Assembly (NCBI GenBank): GCA_021841795.1
Contig: JAKCDN010000064.1
Span: 1-11,187 of the forward strand
Length of the DNA stretch: 11,187 nt
From: Acidobacteriota bacterium
Lineage (GTDB): Bacteria; Acidobacteriota; Terriglobia; Terriglobales; Acidobacteriaceae
Reading direction: 5' to 3'
The position numbers and the translations under genes are program-made. Below, one piece after another: positions 7,121-11,187 of the stretch. The notes under the pieces were generated by a model, which ran no database searches, had not been told where the DNA came from, and saw only the letters and a list, made by a program, of their open reading frames with translations. The first letter of the stretch is position 1. Each line of letters opens with the position of its first letter.

Positions 7121-10100
7121 CAGAAAGCTTGCCCCAGACTGAAAAAGAAGTTGATGTGAGGCGCCTGGCCGAGATACGGGCCCGTCGCAAAACCAGGGAT
7201 CGTGCTCGTGGATGTCGTGGGAATTGAATAGTTAATGTTCACAGGAAAGATCGGCGGATTCAGGTTATAACTCACATCAAACCTGATGGGACCTACCGGC
7301 GTGTGGTAACGCAGGCCCGCACCCAGCGCATGCGAAGAATTGTTGAAGCTGCATGGGCCTTGCTGACCGGTTGAAGTGAGGGGGCCGGTTCCCTTGGGGT
7401 CATAGCTACCCGCCGGATAGGCAACGGCAGGGTCGGTTATAACCGCGTCTCGGCATGCCAGGCTGTCCGGCTGGCGCCCCCGGAGGAGCCGCTTCCACGC
7501 ATCACCCGCATTCGTGAACACGTTCCCCATGTCATGGAAGAGCACGAAACTAACGGTGTTTCCAAACCAGGGCAGTGTGGGGGGCGGGAGCCGCAGTTCC
7601 GTGCTGTTGATCAGGGCTCCCGCGCCGCCAATCTGGTAGCCGGTCTCGGGATCGCGCGGTCCAGCGGCATTCTGGGCAAAACCGCGCAGCGAAGCCGGAC
7701 CGCCGGCATAGAGCCGCTCCGGCAGCGGAATTAACCGGCTCGATCCGTTACCGAAAGCCCGAATCTGCCCGTAGCGCGTATTGCGCGCAATGACAAAGCG
7801 ATCCTTGTCGAAGCTGTAGTAGCTGGAGTTCGATGTGTCGATGCGATTGAACTCAGCTTGCGCACCAAAGATGCGATCGCTCAAAAACTCTTGAAAGCTA
7901 ATATATGTCCCGCGGTGCGCGTCCAGCGGCACATCGCGCGTATCGCGAATCCATGTAAATGCCGGACCTCCCACACGCGCTGCCGTAGAAAGCTCAGAGA
8001 TCTCGCCCGGATACACCTGCAGGGTCGGTGCGGCCACCTTCACTCGCCGGAAGTCGATTTCATAGATGAAAGTATTGGCACGCGAGATCCAGGAACCCGG
8101 GCGGTTAAAGTTTTCCGTCAACCGAAACGCGCCTTCAAGCCGTGACGCGACATACGTCGACACATCCTGGCTATTGGCATAACCGCCCGAGAATGTGAGG
8201 CCGTAGTTTGGATTGCCTTCGATATGCGGTACCTGGTACTGAATCCCCAGGCTCTGCTCAAGCAGACCGTAGGTGCCACGAACCGACGCTGACTGGTCCC
8301 GTCCAAATAGTCCATTGCGGGTGATATCGGCCAGCACGCGTGGGCTCACCCCGGTTTTCCCGTTGGGATTGCATGCCACTCCCGCAGTGATTGCGCCCGA
8401 GCAATTGTTCTGCGGTTGCCCTGTCTGTGCCTCGAAGCCGAAACCGTAGGTCAGTGTCCAGCGCCGCGCTTCGATGGCCTGAATCAGCACGTTTTTCTGA
8501 GCCATCTCGCCATTGGGGTTGATGACGGCTGTATTCACCTCGTTAAAAAGTCCAAAATCATACAGATTGCTCTGTGTGGCGGCCAATGCATTCCGATCCA
8601 GCGGATCGCCCGCATGCACAGTGATGGCCCGGGCCACGGTTTGCGGACGCGTAGTCCCCAGGCCGGTAACAATCACGTTGTGCACAAAAGTCTGTTGCCC
8701 CTCGTCGATATGGAAGACCACATCCACCTTGAGAGAATCGACAGGGTCGGGACGCTGTGCAACACTCACGGCAACTTGCTCGAAGCCCCGGCGCAAATAC
8801 TCCGTCACCAGGGCATCGTGGTCCCCGGCCAGGTTCCGCGGCGATAGCATCTGGCCCGGAGCCGTGTTCAAAAGCGCAGCTAATTTCGCCGCGGGAATGT
8901 GCTCGTTGCCCTCCAGCCGCATGGAGCCAACACGCAGCTGCGGGCCCTCGGTGATGTGATAAACAACCCTTAGCGGCGCGGTATGTGAAGTTGGATGCGG
9001 TGACTGCGCAAGCCTGTTCTGCGCGTCTCCCGATGTCTCGGGCGTACTGGTTTCAGTGGCAACCTTTACGCTTGCGAAGCCGTTGTTGCGATAGACGTTT
9101 TCGATGGCATTCACGTCGGCCGTAAGTAACGCCTGGCTGTAAAGCCCATGACGATCCAGCACGTCTGCAGCATGTACGCTGAGCATTTCGCTTAAGGTAG
9201 CCGTCGAAAAATAATGATTCCCGGTAATGGAAACCTGCTCCACCCGGCGGCGCAGGCCCAGATTTACGTTGTAGACAATCGTAACTTCAGCAGTACCGGA
9301 CACCCTCCGCTGGTGATCAACGCGCGTATCGAAGTAGCCCAACTGCTGAAAATAGTCCCGCATGCGGCGGTTACCCTCGTTCAGCAAATCTTCGTCAACG
9401 CTGCCTTCCTGAAAGATGGGAACAATGCGTTTAATGCGATCAGGAGTGAGGTTGGCTCCGTGCACCTCGACACGTACTACCGGCCCGCGATTTGCGGAGA
9501 ATCGATAACTAACGGATTTAGATGCCCGATCATACGTAGCCGATGCCAGTTTCACATCGGCCTCCAGGCGGCCCTCTGCCTGATAAGCCCGTAATACGCC
9601 GGTAAGGGCGCGATTCACCGTATCACGGTCGACGTGCCCGATCCTTCCCAGGTGGGCATGAAGACGAAAATCGTCCAGGCTCATTCCCGCATCACCCGTA
9701 ACGGTAACCTTACCTATACGGGCACGAGGCCCAGAGACAACATGAAAGGAAACGTCTGCCAACTGCTGCTGCAAATGCGGGTGGATGGTCTGCGTAATGA
9801 CCGATTCATAGTAGCCATTTTGTTCGAGCGTAGCACGCATCTGCTGAACCGCTCGCAGCATTTTCTCCTGCGTAAGGCGCGTTCCCAGATCCAGTTGGCT
9901 CGAACGCTCAAGTTGCATATTCATCGTGGCGCCGATGGCGCCATCCACTCCCACGCTTCCAATGAACATGCGTGGCGTGCCTGCGAATACGAGCGCCACT
10001 CCGTCTTTTGTGCGCGCGCCACGAACTTCTATGGTGTCGTAAAGACCAGTTGCGTAGAGCTGCCGCAAACTGCGCTTTAGGTTTTCTTCGACGAGCGGCG

Positions 10101-10395
10101 CCCCCTCGGCCTGCGGCAGATGGTTGACGAGCGGTTCAAGGTACCTTGCCGGAACACCCTCGAACGCAATGCTGATCACCACCTGACCTTGCCACTCAAG
10201 AAGCGAATCGTACCCTAAAGAAGATTGACGAGTGGAGTCTGAAGTACCTGCGCTTTGTCCGCCACTGTCTACGGGTAAAAATTGCACTGGTTCTGCATTG
10301 ATCGCAGAACTCTGGCAGATTCCCGCGCTCGTGCCCCCGCCGGCAGCCAGAAGCGCGGCGACAATCCAAATTGCGGGTCCAGTCAGCGGCTTCAT
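7120..10395 (-). CDS. bamA: BamA/TamA-family outer membrane insertase (Omp85) with about seven POTRA domains
   Basis: A 1091-residue Omp85 protein from the preferred ATG at 10395. That start gives a normal signal peptide (1 to about 30, MKPLTGPAIWIVAALLAAGG...) and has AAAGAGG four bases upstream. An ATG at 10488 would add 31 hydrophilic residues before the signal and lacks support. Seven consecutive POTRA-like repeats can be traced, at about 72-147, 145-225, 226-304, 306-381, 384-484, 487-567 and 570-644; the fifth carries a low-complexity insert (447-474). The 16-strand barrel follows (about 645-1091), with the conserved RGF loop motif at 904-906 and a terminal Phe. E. coli BamA has five POTRAs and TamA three, so this is large. 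It should fold and insert beta-barrel proteins in the outer membrane. It is the first gene of the operon. Whether it is the sole BamA or a TamA-like paralogue cannot be decided from this window. Confidence 0.9.
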   Translation of the reverse strand: MKPLTGPAIWIVAALLAAGGGTSAGICQSSAINAEPVQFLPVDSGGQSAGTSDSTRQSSLGYDSLLEWQGQVVISIAFEGVPARYLEPLVNHLPQAEGAPLVEENLKRSLRQLYATGLYDTIEVRGARTKDGVALVFAGTPRMFIGSVGVDGAIGATMNMQLERSSQLDLGTRLTQEKMLRAVQQMRATLEQNGYYESVITQTIHPHLQQQLADVSFHVVSGPRARIGKVTVTGDAGMSLDDFRLHAHLGRIGHVDRDTVNRALTGVLRAYQAEGRLEADVKLASATYDRASKSVSYRFSANRGPVVRVEVHGANLTPDRIKRIVPIFQEGSVDEDLLNEGNRRMRDYFQQLGYFDTRVDHQRRVSGTAEVTIVYNVNLGLRRRVEQVSITGNHYFSTATLSEMLSVHAADVLDRHGLYSQALLTADVNAIENVYRNNGFASVKVATETSTPETSGDAQNRLAQSPHPTSHTAPLRVVYHITEGPQLRVGSMRLEGNEHIPAAKLAALLNTAPGQMLSPRNLAGDHDALVTEYLRRGFEQVAVSVAQRPDPVDSLKVDVVFHIDEGQQTFVHNVIVTGLGTTRPQTVARAITVHAGDPLDRNALAATQSNLYDFGLFNEVNTAVINPNGEMAQKNVLIQAIEARRWTLTYGFGFEAQTGQPQNNCSGAITAGVACNPNGKTGVSPRVLADITRNGLFGRDQSASVRGTYGLLEQSLGIQYQVPHIEGNPNYGLTFSGGYANSQDVSTYVASRLEGAFRLTENFNRPGSWISRANTFIYEIDFRRVKVAAPTLQVYPGEISELSTAARVGGPAFTWIRDTRDVPLDAHRGTYISFQEFLSDRIFGAQAEFNRIDTSNSSYYSFDKDRFVIARNTRYGQIRAFGNGSSRLIPLPERLYAGGPASLRGFAQNAAGPRDPETGYQIGGAGALINSTELRLPPPTLPWFGNTVSFVLFHDMGNVFTNAGDAWKRLLRGRQPDSLACRDAVITDPAVAYPAGSYDPKGTGPLTSTGQQGPCSFNNSSHALGAGLRYHTPVGPIRFDVSYNLNPPIFPVNINYSIPTTSTSTIPGFATGPYLGQAPHINFFFSLGQAF

Positions 10396-10419
10396 TGAAC
10401 CTCTTTGCACCATGAAGCC

Positions 10420-10479
10420 TGGACAAAATCTGGATGGGGGAGCCGGTTCAGAGCCGTGCCTTTCTTCCGGCTTTGTCCA
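10420..10479 (-). promoter_or_regulatory. candidate 5' leader hairpin ahead of the Omp85 gene
   Basis: TGGACAAA (10420-10427) pairs with TTTGTCCA (10472-10479), and directly inside it GCCGG (10442-10446) pairs with CCGGC (10467-10471). A 13-base bulge lies on one side and a 20-base loop at the tip. On the minus-strand transcript this two-part stem would end about 14 bases before the Shine-Dalgarno of the Omp85 gene, so it could affect translation of the operon. It also lies in the stretch that the longer, disfavoured start would have to encode. No known riboswitch family is recognised. Confidence 0.3.
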
Positions 10480-10578
10480 AGAAACCATATCGTGAAAATG
10501 GCAGCGCCGTCGCGCGCCAGATCAAGGCCCGGCCAGGCGACGTCCTCCCCGAAAACCACTGATTCATCATGGGGTGCA

Positions 10579-10608
10579 TTAGGCCAATTTCCGACGCTTC
10601 TCTATACT
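10579..10608 (+). promoter_or_regulatory. possible sigma70-like promoter for the ECF sigma gene
   Basis: TATACT (10603-10608) matches the -10 consensus at five of six positions. The best -35, TTAGGC (10579-10584, 18-base spacing), is poor. Transcription would begin near 10615, giving a leader of about 265 bases before the sigma gene, and almost on top of an ATG at 10617 that opens a 51-codon frame. Confidence 0.22.
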
Positions 10609-10651
10609 ATCGAGGAATGAAGCTGCCGCAAAACCGGGAGCCTGTCAACCA

Positions 10652-10679
10652 AGAACCGATTTCTCTTGAGAGCGTCGGC
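10652..10679 (+). promoter_or_regulatory. possible ECF-type (autoregulatory) promoter
   Basis: AGAACCG (10652-10658), a 15-base spacer, then GTCGGC (10674-10679). The GAAC and GTC cores and their spacing equal those of the sigma E consensus (GGAACTT, 15 bases, GTCTAA); the outer bases do not match. It would start near 10685, upstream of the ECF gene, as expected for autoregulation. A match this short can arise by chance in a region of this size. I did not find an equivalent site facing the Omp85 gene. Confidence 0.2.
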
Positions 10680-10880
10680 AACATTTGCCTTTCGGTGGCC
10701 GCAGCTCCTTTGGGCCGTCGTAGAAGTGGCATTCCCCTGTTGGCTTGGCCTGGCAGATCTGGGCCGCAGTAATGCGCCCTTGAACATATATGCCACAATG
10801 AGAGATACCATTGCTGAAGCAATGATCCTGGTTTTTCGATTGCGCATCAAATTCATTCAGTAGCTAATCCAGGAATGAGC

Positions 10881-11187
10881 ATGCCCGACGCTCCCAGTTC
10901 AACACCGCTCTCCCGACACACTCGCTCCAGTGACGGCCAGAATGCCGCACAGGAACCAGGCGTGGGTAAGCCTATCGGGAACGCCGGAGCAGGATCTCAT
11001 CGTTCAGCGGATGCTGAAATCCTGGCGCGCGCGCAGGCAGGCGACCACCAGGCCTTTGCTCAACTTTATGCCATGCATAAACGGCGCATTTACTCGCTCT
11101 GCCTCCGCATGGTGGGAAACGTGGCCGAGGCAGAGGATCTGACGCAGGAAGCTTTTCTGCAGCTTCACCGGAAGATCGCCACCTTCC
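10881..11187 (+). CDS. ECF-type RNA polymerase sigma factor, N-terminal part
   Basis: The frame is open to the window edge; 102 residues are visible. Residues 45-102 are a typical sigma region 2. [21 protein letters not shown] (43-63) corresponds to region 2.1, and [20 protein letters not shown] with [13 protein letters not shown] (70-102) to region 2.2, including the AEDLTQEAF core that contacts the RNA polymerase beta' subunit. Region 4 must lie beyond the window. An unusual polar extension of about 44 residues, rich in Ser, Gly, Ala and Pro, precedes region 2. ATG at 10881 is chosen because AGGA (10871-10874) is six bases upstream; the in-frame ATG at 10875 abuts that site. The gene is divergent from the outer-membrane assembly operon, suggesting but not proving envelope-stress control. 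Any anti-sigma partner would lie downstream, outside the window. Confidence 0.88.
   Translation, partial: MPDAPSSTPLSRHTRSSDGQNAAQEPGVGKPIGNAGAGSHRSADAEILARAQAGDHQAFAQLYAMHKRRIYSLCLRMVGNVAEAEDLTQEAFLQLHRKIATF

Larger units (their letters stand above)
10480..10880. other. divergent intergenic region between the OMP operon and the ECF sigma gene
   Basis: About 400 bp that must hold both divergent promoters. Small frames are open on both strands: plus 10617-10772 (51 codons) and 10666-10863 (65 codons, TTG start), and minus 10856-10602 (84 codons). Only the last has any protein-like character: a short basic N-terminus and one hydrophobic segment, [15 protein letters not shown]. None has a proper ribosome binding site. 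No convincing promoter for the Omp85 gene was found; two plus-strand candidates are listed separately. Confidence 0.5.

Noticed and set aside
10303..10320. Lipobox-like cysteine near the Omp85 signal peptide (SAGICQ)
   Set aside because: Ile directly before the Cys does not fit a lipobox, and Omp85 proteins are not lipoproteins.
10396..10488. Extension of the Omp85 protein to the ATG at 10488
   Set aside because: It would put 31 hydrophilic residues before a normal signal peptide, and the ATG at 10395 has the ribosome binding site.

Overview
The window comes from a GC-rich diderm (Gram-negative-type) bacterium. Three features suggest a soil Acidobacteriota of the Terriglobia type: a long Omp85 protein with many POTRA domains, a TamB-like protein encoded two genes downstream of it, and the codon and protein style. 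This taxon call is an inference from gene content, not from a marker gene.

Layout. Positions 1-95 may hold the first 31 codons of a minus-strand gene cut by the window edge. A minus-strand CPBP-family (Abi/CAAX-protease-like) membrane protein lies at 128-1324, with its own sigma70-like promoter about 130 bp upstream. Positions 1325-2081 contain no convincing gene. This gap holds an AT-rich regulatory island (about 1660-1752), a plus-strand promoter-like sequence, a terminator-like hairpin, a 10+10 bp inverted repeat with an extra copy of its half-site, and a very GC-rich stretch next to the tamB stop codon.

The core of the window (2082-10395, minus strand) is a tightly packed three-gene operon. 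It runs from a BamA/TamA-type Omp85 protein with about seven POTRA domains, through a secreted SurA-like chaperone that lacks the parvulin isomerase domain, to a 1415-residue TamB-type protein. The first two genes share one base (TGATG) and the last two share four (GTGA), so translation is probably coupled. Together they form a complete outer-membrane-protein handling set: a soluble periplasmic chaperone, an inner-membrane-anchored bridge, and an outer-membrane insertase.

A non-coding gap of roughly 485 bp separates this operon from a divergent plus-strand gene (10881 to the window end). It encodes an ECF-type RNA polymerase sigma factor, and only region 2 is inside the window. An ECF factor next to an outer-membrane assembly operon recalls envelope-stress control by sigma E in E. 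coli, but a direct regulatory link is only suggested here. The most unusual items are the seven-POTRA insertase, the naturally parvulin-less SurA, the coupling of these two to tamB, and the unexplained operator-like inverted repeat behind a plus-strand promoter in the 1.35-2.08 kb gap. I see no mobile element, CRISPR array, tRNA or rRNA.
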